Source of the DNA: Granulicella mallensis
GTDB taxonomy: Bacteria; Acidobacteriota; Terriglobia; Terriglobales; Acidobacteriaceae
Length of the DNA: 64,000 bases
Direction: 5' to 3'
Assembly (NCBI RefSeq): GCF_014203225.1
Contig: NZ_JACHIO010000015.1
Coordinates: forward strand, 1 to 64,000
Made by a program: the position numbers and the translations under genes
Shown here: positions 1 through 8,523 of the stretch, piece after piece
Numbering within the stretch: position 1 is the first letter of the stretch
Layout: every line of letters starts with the position of its first letter
The notes under the pieces: model-generated
The model's input: the letters and a program-made list of their open reading frames with translations, nothing else
Told to the model about the DNA's origin: nothing
The model's database searches: none

Positions 1-1
1 C

Positions 2-94
2 ACCCCGGTGGCGATGGAGAAGGGCCTGCGCTTCGCAATCCGCGAAGGCGGTCGTACCGTCGGCGCGGGTACCATCTCCGAGATCATCAAGTAA
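2..94 (+). CDS. tuf: Elongation factor Tu, C-terminal end (partial)
   Basis: The window opens inside a gene whose last 30 residues are readable before a TAA stop. They end in [15 protein letters not shown], the hallmark C-terminus of elongation factor Tu (domain 3), the GTPase that delivers aminoacyl-tRNA to the ribosome. Only the tail is present, so the start and GTPase domain lie outside. Position directly upstream of rpsJ matches the common bacterial order in which tuf closes the str cluster and the S10 cluster follows. Confidence 0.95.
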
Positions 95-139
95 GACTCT
101 TCGATAAGAAGGTTTTGCTTCTCGGATACAGATAACGAG

Positions 140-187
140 GACTGCCGGTTCGCCAAGAGGTACGACGGCCGGCAGTCACTCCAGGCG
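140..187 (+). promoter_or_regulatory. Inverted repeat in the tuf-rpsJ leader
   Basis: A perfect 9-bp inverted repeat (GACTGCCGG at 140-148, CCGGCAGTC at 179-187) encloses a 30-base loop between tuf and rpsJ. There is no immediate T-run, so it is not a standard terminator. It could be an RNA-processing or translational control structure separating tuf from the S10 cluster. Function is inferred only. Confidence 0.4.
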
Positions 188-201
188 TTCTTTGAATAAA
201 G

Positions 202-213
202 TGCTTTTTGACA
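202..213 (+). promoter_or_regulatory. boxA-like antitermination motif before rpsJ
   Basis: TGCTTTTTGACA differs at two positions from the Escherichia coli boxA consensus TGCTCTTTAACA. It sits 26 bases upstream of rpsJ, whose product S10 (NusE) binds boxA RNA together with NusB. The core TTTGACAA is shared with the 16S leader and the pre-23S spacer of this window. Functional use is inference. Confidence 0.4.
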
Positions 214-238
214 AAGCATAGAAAGATATTGGTTCAAC

Positions 239-556
239 ATGGCACAGCAGCGCATTCGCATCCGTCTCAAGGCTTATGACTACCGCGTCCTGGACGTCTC
301 CACCAGCGAGATCGTCGAGACGGCTAAGCGCACCGGCGCACAGGTTGCGGGACCGATTCCCCTGCCGACGATGAAGAACAAGTATTGCGTTCTGCGCTCG
401 CCCCACGTCGACAAGAAGTCGCGCGAGGCCTTCGAGATCCGCACGCACAAGCGTCTGATCGACATCCTTGAGCCCACGCAGCAGACCGTCGACGCGCTCA
501 TGAAGCTCGACCTGCCGGCGGGTGTGGACGTAGAGATCAAGACGGTTACCAAGTAA
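239..556 (+). CDS. rpsJ: 30S ribosomal protein S10 (NusE)
   Basis: Encodes 105 residues, the usual length for S10, a protein of the 30S head that also serves as NusE in the NusB-boxA antitermination complex. The N-terminus [17 protein letters not shown] and the internal PLPT block and RTHKRLIDI stretch are characteristic of the family. First gene of the S10 cluster, 144 bases after tuf. The Shine-Dalgarno region is weak (GAAAGA, more than 10 bases away). A boxA-like motif and an inverted repeat lie in the leader. Confidence 0.97.
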   Translation: MAQQRIRIRLKAYDYRVLDVSTSEIVETAKRTGAQVAGPIPLPTMKNKYCVLRSPHVDKKSREAFEIRTHKRLIDILEPTQQTVDALMKLDLPAGVDVEIKTVTK

Positions 557-558
557 TA

Positions 559-586
559 AGCAAGTCAGCAAGTCAGCAAGTCAGCC
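559..586 (+). repeat. Short tandem repeat, 8-bp unit AGCAAGTC, about 3.5 copies
   Basis: Three perfect copies of AGCAAGTC plus a partial fourth begin two bases after the rpsJ stop codon. The same 8-mer is repeated at 49219-49252 and, on the other strand, in a 12-copy array at 49701-49799, so it is a recurring spacer element rather than local slippage alone. Confidence 0.85.
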
Positions 587-689
587 TAAAAGCTGATTCG
601 CTGACGCGAAGCAAGCTGACTGGCCGACTCGCTAAAAAAGAAGTACCTACAGTGCCGCGATCAACGCAGCATGATGAGGAAAGGGAAGT

Positions 690-1418
690 ATGTCAGTTAC
701 AGGAATTCTCGGTAAGAAGATCGGCATGACGCAGTTGTTCGATGATCGCGGTGATATTCACCCGGTTACGGTGCTGAAGGTTGGCCCATGCGTTATCACG
801 CAGCTCAAGACCCAGCAGACGGATGGCTACAGCGCCGCCCAGATCGGTCTCGTTGAGTTCGTCAAGGCTTCCAAGATCAACAAGGCCATGACCGGACACT
901 TCGCGAAGTCGAATGTGCCTCCTGTCAGGGAGATCCGCGAAGTTCAGATCGAGTTCGTTGAAGAGGGTGAAGAGGCGCCGAAGGCTGGCGATCGCGTCAC
1001 GGTTGAGATCTTCAATGAGACCCGTTTTGTCGACGTGATCGGCAACTCCAAGGGGCGTGGTTTTGCGGGCGTCATTCGCCGCCACGGTTTCGGCGGCGGT
1101 CCCAAGTCGCACGGTCATATGTTCCAGGTGCAGGGTTCTATCGGCGCTTCGTCGTTCCCCTCGCGCGTGTTCCCTGGTCAGCGTATGCCTGGCCACATGG
1201 GCACCAACCAGGTGACGGTTCGCAACCTCCGCATTCGCGGCATCGACGTAGAGGACAACCTTCTCCTCGTTGAGGGCGCGGTTCCCGGAGCTCGTGATGG
1301 ATATGTTCTCGTTTCGAAGTCCGTTGCTCCTCCGCGTGAGCGTCGTGGATTTGCCGGTGCCGCTACGAAGGACGCGTTGAAGGCTTCCAAGAAGGCAGCA
1401 GCACCCAAGAAGAAGTAA
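690..1418 (+). CDS. rplC: 50S ribosomal protein L3
   Basis: Encodes 242 residues. L3 sits near the peptidyl-transferase centre and is one of the first proteins to bind 23S rRNA. The start ILGKKIGMTQLFDDRG and the central glycine-rich loop (FGGGPKSHGH followed by GSIGASSFPSRVFPG) are diagnostic. The last 25 or so residues form an Ala/Lys-rich tail ending APKKK, longer than in the E. coli protein (209 residues). The start is supported by GGAAAGGG 6 bases upstream. The 133-base gap after rpsJ is long for this cluster and carries the 8-bp repeat. Confidence 0.97.
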   Translation: MSVTGILGKKIGMTQLFDDRGDIHPVTVLKVGPCVITQLKTQQTDGYSAAQIGLVEFVKASKINKAMTGHFAKSNVPPVREIREVQIEFVEEGEEAPKAGDRVTVEIFNETRFVDVIGNSKGRGFAGVIRRHGFGGGPKSHGHMFQVQGSIGASSFPSRVFPGQRMPGHMGTNQVTVRNLRIRGIDVEDNLLLVEGAVPGARDGYVLVSKSVAPPRERRGFAGAATKDALKASKKAAAPKKK

Positions 1419-1513
1419 GCATTCGTAAACCTCTGCTCGGGGAATAGACCGATACAGCAGACGAACAAAGTTAAGGCGCACCGCATCGATGGTGCGCACG
1501 AAGAGAGAAGAAG

Positions 1514-2182
1514 ATGGCAAACATCAACGTAGTCAATCTCACGGGAGCCAAGGTCGGCGAGTTCGAGCTCGACGAGGTTTTCGCGGGAGAAGTAAACGAG
1601 GCTCTGCTCTGGGAGGCGGTCAAGCACTATCGCGCCAGCCTTCGCCAGGGTACGCACGCCACCAAGAATCGTAAGCTCGTCTCCGGCGCAGGTAAGAAGC
1701 TGTGGAAGCAGAAGGGCACGGGCCGCGCCCGCGTCGGTTCGATCCGCACTCCCCTCTGGCGTGGCGGCGGTACGGTCCACGGACCTCAGCCGCGCAGCTA
1801 TGAGTATGCTTTCCCGCGCAAGAAGCTGATGGGCGCTCTGCGCTCGGCTATCGCTTCGAAGATTGCCGACGGCAAGTTCACCGTGGTTGAGAACTTCGAT
1901 GTGAGCGAAGGCAAGACCAAGCTCTATCGCACCGCGCTGAACAAGCTCGAAGCGAAGAAGACCGCGCTCCTGGTAGAGACCTCGCAGCAGCTCAGCGAGA
2001 AGCTCTATCTCGGTTCGCGTAACCTTCAGGGTGTGGAGCTGGTGCTCTCGTCCGAGGTTCACCCCTACGATCTGCTCAAGTATGAGCATGCGATCTTCTC
2101 GAAGGCCGCGATCGAGGCCCTGCAGGAGACGCTGAAGAAGTCCGTTTCCAAGCGCAAGCACGCTGAGAAGGAGGCTGCATAA
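1514..2182 (+). CDS. rplD: 50S ribosomal protein L4
   Basis: Encodes 222 residues. L4 lines the polypeptide exit tunnel and in enterobacteria also represses the S10 operon. The conserved loop KQKGTGRARVGSIRTPLWRGG and the following PRKKLMGALRSA block are clear. GAGAGAAGAAG precedes the ATG. The stop overlaps the rplW start by one base (TAATG), implying translational coupling. Whether L4 autoregulates here is unknown; no E. coli-type S10 leader was recognised. Confidence 0.97.
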   Translation: MANINVVNLTGAKVGEFELDEVFAGEVNEALLWEAVKHYRASLRQGTHATKNRKLVSGAGKKLWKQKGTGRARVGSIRTPLWRGGGTVHGPQPRSYEYAFPRKKLMGALRSAIASKIADGKFTVVENFDVSEGKTKLYRTALNKLEAKKTALLVETSQQLSEKLYLGSRNLQGVELVLSSEVHPYDLLKYEHAIFSKAAIEALQETLKKSVSKRKHAEKEAA

Positions 2183-2475
2183 TGCCTACCGTTTATAACG
2201 TCATTCGTCGTCCGCTCATTACCGAGAAGGCCCTGACGAGCCGTGAAGTTGAAGGCTCGCTCGTATTCGAGGTTGCCGCCAATGCCAGCAAGACCGAGGT
2301 CAAGCAGGCTGTCGAGCACCTCTTCAACGTCAAGGTTGCGAGCATTCGCACCGCCAACGTTGTAGGCAAAGAGCGTCGTCGTGGCAAGTTCGCTGGTTTC
2401 CTCCCCGACTGGAAGAAGGCGTATGTCCGCCTGAAGGCCGGCGAGAAGGTTCCCGACTTCGCTGCAGAGATTTAG
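2182..2475 (+). CDS. rplW: 50S ribosomal protein L23
   Basis: Encodes 97 residues, the normal length. L23 lies at the tunnel exit and is the docking site for trigger factor and SRP. The N-terminal VIRRPLITEKAL and the FNVKVASIRTANV region are typical. Starts on the A of the rplD stop (TAATG overlap), preceded by GAGAAGGAGG inside rplD. Confidence 0.97.
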   Translation: MPTVYNVIRRPLITEKALTSREVEGSLVFEVAANASKTEVKQAVEHLFNVKVASIRTANVVGKERRRGKFAGFLPDWKKAYVRLKAGEKVPDFAAEI

Positions 2476-2480
2476 TACGA

Positions 2481-2540
2481 GTTGTCAGTTCTCCGTTCTG
2501 AAGAAGATCGACTTAAAGCTGACAACTGAGAACTGACAAC
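2481..2540 (+). repeat. Perfect 13-bp inverted repeat in the rplW-rplB spacer
   Basis: GTTGTCAGTTCTC (2481-2493) and GAGAACTGACAAC (2528-2540) are exact reverse complements around a 34-base loop. The same words (GTTGTCAG, GAGAACTGACA) recur in the rplX-rplE and rpmD-rplO spacers, so this belongs to a repeat family planted in the ribosomal-protein operon. Confidence 0.7.
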
Positions 2541-2595
2541 GATCCAGGCCAGGCGCGAGACCAATATGCGCCTGGCAGGCAAAGGAAGAAGCACC

Positions 2596-3420
2596 ATGCC
2601 GATTAAGAGTTTCCGTCCGATTACGCCGACCCTCCGCTTCCAGACGAAGCTGGTCAATGACGACATCACGACCGACAAGCCGTATAAGCCGCTGCTGGCT
2701 GTAAAGCCGCGCACCGGCGGCCGTAACAACATGGGCAAGATGGTCATCCGCCACCAGGGCGGAGGCCACAAGCAGAAGCTGCGCCTCATCGACTTCAAGC
2801 GCGACAAGTACGGTATCCCCGGCACCGTCGCGACCGTTGAATACGATCCGAACCGCAGCTCGCGCATCGCGCTCATTAACTACGCGGACGGTGAGAAGCG
2901 CTACATCATTCAGCCGGTTGGGCTGAAGGTTGGGCAGAAGATCATGAGCGGCCCCGAGGCCGACATCCTGATCGGCAACGCCCTGCCGCTCAAGTTCATC
3001 CCTACCGGTACGATCGTTCATAACATCGAACTCCGTCCTGGCAAGGGTGCGCAGATGGCGCGTTCGGCCGGCGCACAGGTCAACCTGATCGCGAAGGAAG
3101 GCGACTACGCCCTCCTGAAGCTGCCCTCCGGCGAGACTCGCAAGGTACTCGTAGAGTGCATGGCGACGATCGGCCAGGTCGGCAACACCGATCATGAGAA
3201 TGTCACGATCGGTAAGGCTGGACGCAACCGCTGGAAGGGCATTCGCCCGGCCAACCGCGGCGTCTCGATGAACCCGGTCGATCACCCGCACGGTGGTGGT
3301 GAAGGTAAGACCTCAGGCGGCCGTCACCCGGTTACGCCGTGGGGCCAGCCGACACGTGGCTACAAGACTCGTAACAATAAGCGCACTGACACGTTCATCG
3401 TTCAGCGTCGCACGAAGTAA
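2596..3420 (+). CDS. rplB: 50S ribosomal protein L2
   Basis: Encodes 274 residues from ATG 2596 (MPIKSFRP), chosen over an upstream in-frame ATG at 2566 because it matches the family N-terminus and has AAAGGAAG upstream. L2 is a primary 23S-binding protein needed for subunit association and peptidyl transfer. The conserved HPHGGGEGK motif is present, with His230 matching the essential His229 of E. coli. Zinc is not expected. The 120-base spacer before it holds a 13-bp inverted repeat. Confidence 0.97.
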   Translation: MPIKSFRPITPTLRFQTKLVNDDITTDKPYKPLLAVKPRTGGRNNMGKMVIRHQGGGHKQKLRLIDFKRDKYGIPGTVATVEYDPNRSSRIALINYADGEKRYIIQPVGLKVGQKIMSGPEADILIGNALPLKFIPTGTIVHNIELRPGKGAQMARSAGAQVNLIAKEGDYALLKLPSGETRKVLVECMATIGQVGNTDHENVTIGKAGRNRWKGIRPANRGVSMNPVDHPHGGGEGKTSGGRHPVTPWGQPTRGYKTRNNKRTDTFIVQRRTK

Positions 3421-3522
3421 CTCACAGCCCGGAGGAGCATCGCCAAGGCGATGCAGACGGGCAAACACCAAGTCTCGGAACTCCTCACGAGATTCGTTGT
3501 ATCGAGTACCCAGGAGTTTCAA

Positions 3523-3807
3523 ATGTCACGTTCGACAAAGAAAGGCCCGTTCATCGACGCTCACCTGATGGTGAAGATCGACACCATGAACGCCGCCAAC
3601 GACAAGAAGGTCATCCGCACCTGGTCGCGCCGGTCCACCATCCATCCCGACATGGTTGGTCACACCATCGCTGTGCACAATGGGCGCAAGTTCATTCCGG
3701 TCTACTGCACCGAAAACATGGTCGGGCACAAGCTCGGCGAGTTCTCGGCTACCCGCACCTTCAAGGGCCACTCCGCGAAGGCTGGCGACACAGCGAAGGC
3801 GAAGTAA
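3523..3807 (+). CDS. rpsS: 30S ribosomal protein S19
   Basis: Encodes 94 residues from ATG 3523, with CAGGAG 7 bases upstream. An upstream in-frame ATG (3451) would add a non-homologous stretch and was rejected. S19 is in the 30S head at the intersubunit bridge with S13. [26 protein letters not shown] and the [13 protein letters not shown] segment are the family signatures. Confidence 0.97.
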   Translation: MSRSTKKGPFIDAHLMVKIDTMNAANDKKVIRTWSRRSTIHPDMVGHTIAVHNGRKFIPVYCTENMVGHKLGEFSATRTFKGHSAKAGDTAKAK

Positions 3808-3854
3808 AAAAGATTTCGACAAAAGGCGTTTGCTTTTTGTTCTAAGGATCAGCA

Positions 3855-4376
3855 ATGGCAAAAGTAACAGCACCGAAAGCTCCCGAGTTCCGCGCCGAGG
3901 CCAAATTCCAGCGCGGCAGTCCGCAGAAGGCCAAGCTCGTGCTCGACCTCATCAAGGGTCAGCGCGTTGAGGCCGCTATCAACACGGTCGCGTTCACCAA
4001 CAAGCGTTGGTCCCCGATCGTCGAGAAGGTACTGCGTTCGGCAGTGCAGAATGCCGTGTATCTCTCCGGCGAGCAGGGCCTGGACGTCGACGTCGATAAC
4101 CTCTACGTCAAGACGGCCATCGCGAACGAAGGCCCGCGCATGAAGCGTATCCGCCCTGCTCCAATGGGACGCGCCTTCCGCTACCAGCGCCGCATTTCGC
4201 ACATCATCATCACCGTAGCGGAGAAGAAGTCCGCTGCAACGGCTAACGTTGAGGCTCCAGCTACACCGGCGAAGAAGACTGCCGGCAAGCCCGCCGCGAA
4301 GAAGGCCGCTACCAAGGCTCCAGCCAAGAAAGCTGCTGCCAAGAAGGCTCCAGCGAAGAAGGCTGCTGCTAAGTAG
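3855..4376 (+). CDS. rplV: 50S ribosomal protein L22 with Ala/Lys-rich tail
   Basis: Encodes 173 residues, against about 110 for a standard L22. Residues 1 to about 123 are the globular core and tunnel loop (SPQKAKLVLDLIKG; RMKRIRPAPMGRAFR). The remaining 50 residues are repeats of the AKKA/PAKKAA type, like the C-terminal domain of histone H1 or bacterial HU extensions. L22 lines the exit tunnel and is a macrolide-resistance locus. The tail probably binds rRNA on the ribosome surface, which is inference. The ATG follows AAGGATCAGCA. Confidence 0.96.
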   Translation: MAKVTAPKAPEFRAEAKFQRGSPQKAKLVLDLIKGQRVEAAINTVAFTNKRWSPIVEKVLRSAVQNAVYLSGEQGLDVDVDNLYVKTAIANEGPRMKRIRPAPMGRAFRYQRRISHIIITVAEKKSAATANVEAPATPAKKTAGKPAAKKAATKAPAKKAAAKKAPAKKAAAK

Positions 4377-4506
4377 TTCAACGGGAATTTCAAGAAGCAA
4401 TCGGTTGACTGAAGTTTAGAAAGCAACCGGTTGATTCTCTCTAACAGGTAATTTGCAGTATCAGCCGCGCCGGCTCAACCGGCTATGGCTCAGGTAAAGG
4501 GAAGCT

Positions 4507-5178
4507 ATGGGACAGAAAGTCCATCCGTATGGATTCCGACTCGGCATCAACAAACCGTGGAAGTCGCGGTGGTTCACCGAGCGCGGTTTTGACAAGCTGC
4601 TGGTTGAGGATGTCAAGCTGAAGGCAGAGCTTCGCGAGAAGCTGAAGGCCGCCGGCGTCAGCTCCGTCGAGGTCGAGCGCCCCGGCAACAAGCTGCGCCT
4701 CATCATCCGCACTGCGCGTCCGGGTATCATCATCGGCCGCAAGGGCGCGGAGATCGATAAGCTCAAGGCCGATATCCAGAAGCGGACCAACCGCGAGGTC
4801 TTTATTGATATCCTCGAGGTCAACAAGCCGGAGCTCGATGCTCAGCTCGTCGCCGAGAACATCGCGCTGCAGCTCGAGAAGCGCGTCTCGTTCCGCCGTG
4901 CGATGCGTAAGAGCGTCGATTCGGCGCTGCGTTTCGGCTGCAAGGGCATCAAGGTCCGCGTTTCGGGCCGCCTGAACGGTAACGAAATCGCACGCTCGGA
5001 GTGGTATCTCCAGGGCCGTCTGCCGCTGCACACGCTGCGCGCCGACATTGACTACGGTTTTGCCGAGGCGCACACCACCTACGGCATCATCGGCGTCAAG
5101 ACCTGGGTTTATCGCGGCGATATCTATGAGCAAAAGAAGCGTCGCGAACCGGCTCCTGTCACGACCGGCGCGTTCTAA
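4507..5178 (+). CDS. rpsC: 30S ribosomal protein S3
   Basis: Encodes 223 residues. S3 forms part of the mRNA entry helicase site. The start [13 protein letters not shown], the type-2 KH domain loop ([15 protein letters not shown]) and the C-terminal [12 protein letters not shown] block are diagnostic. AAAGGGAAGCT precedes the ATG. The 130-base spacer after rplV contains a near-duplicate AAGCAAYCGGTTGA (4396 and 4421). Confidence 0.97.
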   Translation: MGQKVHPYGFRLGINKPWKSRWFTERGFDKLLVEDVKLKAELREKLKAAGVSSVEVERPGNKLRLIIRTARPGIIIGRKGAEIDKLKADIQKRTNREVFIDILEVNKPELDAQLVAENIALQLEKRVSFRRAMRKSVDSALRFGCKGIKVRVSGRLNGNEIARSEWYLQGRLPLHTLRADIDYGFAEAHTTYGIIGVKTWVYRGDIYEQKKRREPAPVTTGAF

Positions 5179-5350
5179 ATCTTTGCGGGAGATTTGCGGG
5201 CTGGATAAGTCCGCAAATTTCCTGTAAACTTAACAAGCTTCGGCCCCGAGTCTGCGCGGCTACTTCCAGTGCAGAGACCCCGGCTGAATCATCCGACCCA
5301 TTCGCGGACGTTTCATTGCAACATCACGCGGACGTTAGAAGGAATTCCTC

Positions 5351-5785
5351 ATGCTTTTGCCCAAGAAGGTTAAATACCGCAAGCAGCAGCGCGGCCGCAT
5401 GTGCGGCAAGGCGTGGCGCGGCTCCGACATCTCGTTTGGCGATTTTGGTCTCAAGGTTCTGGAGTGCGGTTACATCACCGACCGCCAGATCGAGGCCTCT
5501 CGTATCGCCATGACGCGTTTCATCAAGCGTGGCGGCAAGGTCTGGCTGCGTCTCTTCCCGGACAAGCCCATCACCAAGAAGCCTGCCGAAACCCGTATGG
5601 GTAAGGGCAAGGGTGCTCCGGATCACTGGGTCGCCGTCGTTCGTCCGGGCAAGATCCTGTTCGAGATGGAAGGCGTTCCGGTTGAGCTTGCGAAGGAAGC
5701 CATGCGTCTCGCGGCGCACAAGCTGCCGCTCAAGACCACCTTCGTCGTCCGCCCCGGCATGAAGCCCGAAGTGGCCGCTAAGTAG
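5351..5785 (+). CDS. rplP: 50S ribosomal protein L16
   Basis: Encodes 144 residues, normal for L16, which contacts the A-site and P-site tRNA elbows and is needed late in 50S assembly. [15 protein letters not shown], the [16 protein letters not shown] segment and the [10 protein letters not shown] ending fit the family. GAAGGAAT lies 7 bases upstream. The 172-base spacer after rpsC carries an inverted repeat around TTTGCGG/CCGCAAA (about 5190-5219) that may be an attenuator-like structure. Confidence 0.97.
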   Translation: MLLPKKVKYRKQQRGRMCGKAWRGSDISFGDFGLKVLECGYITDRQIEASRIAMTRFIKRGGKVWLRLFPDKPITKKPAETRMGKGKGAPDHWVAVVRPGKILFEMEGVPVELAKEAMRLAAHKLPLKTTFVVRPGMKPEVAAK

Positions 5786-5877
5786 CTTTTATTTGCATCT
5801 CTGGTTGCCTGCTCCAAGCGCCGTAAGGAATCTGTTCTACCTCGCTTGCAGTGGCAACAACATAGAAGGAAGTCATT

Positions 5878-6090
5878 ATGGAACTCGAAAAGATCCGCAG
5901 TCTGAGTGAAGAGGAGTTGAAGGGCGAAGAGGCCAAGGCCGCTGAGCAGCTCTTCCGCATCCGTTTCGCTAAGAGCCTCGGCAAGCAGGAGGGCGTCAGC
6001 AAGATCCGTAGCCTCAAGCTTGACATTGCTCGCTTCAAGACCATCGCTCGCGAGCGTCAGCTCGCCACCGCTAAGGCAGGGAAGGAATAA
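5878..6090 (+). CDS. rpmC: 50S ribosomal protein L29
   Basis: Encodes 70 residues, the expected two-helix protein next to L23 at the tunnel exit. [14 protein letters not shown] and the ending [14 protein letters not shown] match the family. AAGGAAG precedes the ATG at 6 bases. Only 2 bases separate its stop from rpsQ, implying coupled translation. Confidence 0.96.
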   Translation: MELEKIRSLSEEELKGEEAKAAEQLFRIRFAKSLGKQEGVSKIRSLKLDIARFKTIARERQLATAKAGKE

Positions 6091-6092
6091 CC

Positions 6093-6443
6093 ATGGCCGA
6101 TACCACCGTAACTACCGCGCCAGCGACCGAGCAGGCCGCACCGCGCCGCAATGAGAAGGTCGGCCAGGTCGTCTCGACCAAGATGCAGAAGACCATCGTT
6201 GTCGAGATCGAAATGCGCAAGGCGCACCCCAAGTACAAGCGCGTGATGAAGTCGAACAAGAAGTTCTACGCGCACGACGAGCAGAACTCAGCACGTGTGG
6301 GCGATGTCGTCCGCATTCGCGAGTCACGTCCTCTGTCGAAGCTCAAGCGCTGGTCGCTTGAGGAGATCATTCGCCGCTCGTCCTTGTCGGCTCTGCCTGA
6401 CGAGAAGCCGTCGCGGGCCGAGAACGCCATCCAGAAGGCGTAA
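6093..6443 (+). CDS. rpsQ: 30S ribosomal protein S17, extended at both ends
   Basis: Encodes 116 residues, against 80-90 for most S17 proteins. The OB-fold core starts near residue 18 ([19 protein letters not shown]) and includes [19 protein letters not shown] and [18 protein letters not shown]. About 17 N-terminal residues rich in Ala/Thr and about 20 C-terminal residues have no counterpart in the standard protein. The SD AAGGCAGGGAAGGAA overlaps the end of rpmC. Confidence 0.96.
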   Translation: MADTTVTTAPATEQAAPRRNEKVGQVVSTKMQKTIVVEIEMRKAHPKYKRVMKSNKKFYAHDEQNSARVGDVVRIRESRPLSKLKRWSLEEIIRRSSLSALPDEKPSRAENAIQKA

Positions 6444-6536
6444 TCGATTTGTTTTTGAGGGGTTGATTCTAGCCTCGATGCACTACCAAGTTTCCGCGCG
6501 GGGCCCAGGCCTCCCGCTGCTGCAAGGAGATCTACC

Positions 6537-6908
6537 ATGGCAGTTCAAATGCGCACCATCCTTGCCGTCGCCGACAACTCCGGCGCCCGCAAGCTCCAGG
6601 TTATTCTGCCGCTCGGCGGCGGTCTCGGTAAGAAGGCCGGTCTCGGCGACGTCGTTACGGCGGCCGTCAAGGAAGCTTCTCCCGATGGCACCGTCAAGAA
6701 GGGCAAGGTCGTGAAGGCGGTCATCGTCCGTACGCACAAGGAATATCGCCGTCGCGACGGCACGTATATCCGCTTCGATGAGAATGCGGCTGTTGTGATC
6801 AACGATGCGATGGAGCCGGTTGGCACGCGCGTCTTCGGTCCCGTCGCCCGTGAGCTCCGCGAGAAGAAGTTCCTCAAGATCGTCTCGCTCGCTCCCGAAG
6901 TCATTTAG
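6537..6908 (+). CDS. rplN: 50S ribosomal protein L14
   Basis: Encodes 123 residues, normal length. L14 forms an intersubunit bridge and is the binding site of the silencing factor Rsf[33 protein letters not shown] and the ending [12 protein letters not shown] are conserved. CAAGGAG is 8 bases upstream of the ATG. The 93-base spacer from rpsQ contains nothing else recognised. Confidence 0.97.
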   Translation: MAVQMRTILAVADNSGARKLQVILPLGGGLGKKAGLGDVVTAAVKEASPDGTVKKGKVVKAVIVRTHKEYRRRDGTYIRFDENAAVVINDAMEPVGTRVFGPVARELREKKFLKIVSLAPEVI

Positions 6909-6988
6909 TTTCGCGCCGCATTGGTTTGCGGCGCAATAAAGCGGATTCCGGCTCCGCGGTAGTGGATCGCCGAGGCAGGAGAGTCGTT

Positions 6989-7366
6989 ATGCCAAGCAAG
7001 TTCAAGCCGATCATCGCCAGCAAGATTCGCATCAAGCGCAACGATCAGGTTGTCGTCATCGCCGGTAAGGACAAGGGCAAGAAGGGCCGCGTCCTGCGTG
7101 TCATCGTCGCCAAGCAGCGCGTGCTGGTTGAAGGCGTCGGCATGATCAAGAAGCACGTCAAGCCCGACCCGCAGCGGAATATTGCCGGCGGCATCGCCGA
7201 GCAGGAAGCTCCGATCCACGTGTCCAACGTGATGCTGGTCGATAGCGAAGGCAAGGCAACTCGTCTCGGCCACCAGGTCGAAGGTGACAAGAAGACCCGC
7301 GTTGCTCGTACCAACGGCGTAGTGATTGCCGATAAGGTCGAGAAAAAGGCGAAGGCCAAGAAGTAA
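6989..7366 (+). CDS. rplX: 50S ribosomal protein L24
   Basis: Encodes 125 residues from ATG 6989; GGCAGGAGAG upstream supports this start over an in-frame ATG at 6926. L24 initiates 50S assembly. The KOW motif (KRNDQVVVIAGKDKGKKGRV) is intact, followed by the GVGMIKKHVKPDPQ segment. The C-terminus is a short Lys-rich tail (KVEKKAKAKK). Confidence 0.96.
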   Translation: MPSKFKPIIASKIRIKRNDQVVVIAGKDKGKKGRVLRVIVAKQRVLVEGVGMIKKHVKPDPQRNIAGGIAEQEAPIHVSNVMLVDSEGKATRLGHQVEGDKKTRVARTNGVVIADKVEKKAKAKK

Positions 7367-7386
7367 GAAATTAGTTCTCAGGAGTG

Positions 7387-7443
7387 AGCTCTCGGTTGTC
7401 AGTGAGGGCGAAATGATCTTCTGGGAACGGACAACGGAGAGCT
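7387..7443 (+). repeat. Inverted repeat in the rplX-rplE spacer
   Basis: AGCTCTCGGTTGTC (7387-7400) pairs with GACAACGGAGAGCT (7430-7443) with one mismatch. It is followed by GACATCTCC, the same string that follows the related repeat before rplO. Lies in a 156-base spacer without another gene. Confidence 0.65.
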
Positions 7444-7522
7444 GACATCTCCAATTGAGCACCCCACGAAACGGTACACAGCGCAAGCTACCCCGGAACC
7501 GTGGAGAAAGAGAAGAAGCCAC

Positions 7523-8071
7523 ATGGCAGCACGTTTGAAAGAGAAGTACCACAGCGAGATCAAGTTGGCCCTGCAGAAGGACCTTGGCCTCGACAACATC
7601 ATGGCGGTTCCCAAGCTCGAGAAGATCGTGATCAACATGGGTCTTGGCGAAGCGACACAGAACGTCAAGATCATGGATCCTTTGCTCGCCGATCTCGGCG
7701 CGATTGCCGGTCAGAAGCCGGTCATCACCAAGGCGAAGAAGTCCATCGCGGCCTTCAAGCTGCGTGAGGGCATGCCGATCGGTGCGATGGTTACCCTTCG
7801 CGGCGATACGATGTACGAGTTCCTCGACCGCCTCATCTCGATCGCTCTGCCCCGCGTACGTGACTTCCGTGGTGTTTCGTCCAAGTCGTTCGATGGACGC
7901 GGCAACTACACGCTCGGCCTGCGCGACCAGTTGATCTTCGCTGAAATCGACTACGCGAAGGTGGACAAGACCAAGGGTATGAACGTCACCATCGTGACGA
8001 CCGCATTGGACGACAATGGCGCTCGATCACTGCTCAAGCACTTCGGCATGCCGTTCCGCCAGGGTGCATAG
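7523..8071 (+). CDS. rplE: 50S ribosomal protein L5
   Basis: Encodes 182 residues, normal length. L5 binds 5S rRNA with L18 and L25 and contacts the P-site t[17 protein letters not shown], the [17 protein letters not shown] block and [18 protein letters not shown] are family signatures. GAGAAAGAGAAG lies upstream of ATG. The preceding spacer holds one of the operon's inverted repeats. Confidence 0.97.
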   Translation: MAARLKEKYHSEIKLALQKDLGLDNIMAVPKLEKIVINMGLGEATQNVKIMDPLLADLGAIAGQKPVITKAKKSIAAFKLREGMPIGAMVTLRGDTMYEFLDRLISIALPRVRDFRGVSSKSFDGRGNYTLGLRDQLIFAEIDYAKVDKTKGMNVTIVTTALDDNGARSLLKHFGMPFRQGA

Positions 8072-8137
8072 GCTGTAGAGGTTTCGGCCTCGAATCGTTT
8101 CGATAAGTTTGCAGTAAGATAGAGAGAGTAAAAAGTT

Positions 8138-8323
8138 ATGGCTACTACAGCAAAGCGCGTCAAAGACGCCCGCACGCCGAAGTTCAAATCACGCCAGCAC
8201 AACCGCTGCCAGCTTTGCGGCCGTCCGCGCGCTTTCCTGCGCAAGTTCGGTATCTGCCGTCTGTGCTTCCGTGGTCTTGCGCTCAAGGGCGAGATTCCGG
8301 GCGTCGTCAAGTCCAGCTGGTAA
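8138..8323 (+). CDS. rpsN: 30S ribosomal protein S14 type Z (zinc form)
   Basis: Encodes 61 residues. This is the short zinc-binding (C+) S14, with CQLC and CRLC pairs holding the metal, and the conserved [11 protein letters not shown] segment and GVVKSSW ending. S14 completes the 30S head. The N-terminus is slightly divergent from the usual MAKKS start. The region upstream has GATAGAGAGAG as the likely ribosome-binding site. Confidence 0.96.
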   Translation: MATTAKRVKDARTPKFKSRQHNRCQLCGRPRAFLRKFGICRLCFRGLALKGEIPGVVKSSW

Positions 8324-8387
8324 GCTGCGCAATCGCTTCCACCTAAGAGCACAATGGACATCGGTCCCTTGGGCTTTAGGTGTGGAA

Positions 8388-8403
8388 CGGGGCTTCAGCC
8401 CCG
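8388..8403 (+). repeat. TTCA-loop stem-loop in the rpsN-rpsH spacer
   Basis: CGGGGC, loop TTCA, GCCCCG. It is one of many stem-loops in this window built on GCTTCAGC or GCTTTAGC, found here in the 200-base spacer between rpsN and rpsH. Confidence 0.5.
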
Positions 8404-8523
8404 GCCCTCCCTGAGGGTGAGACAAATATCGGCGTGACACGCTGCAAAGCGAACCGCCACAACCATTCCCGCAGGTTCTCCTGGCTGATCAGTCCGGAGC
8501 GAACGGGGGATGAAAGGAAAACG

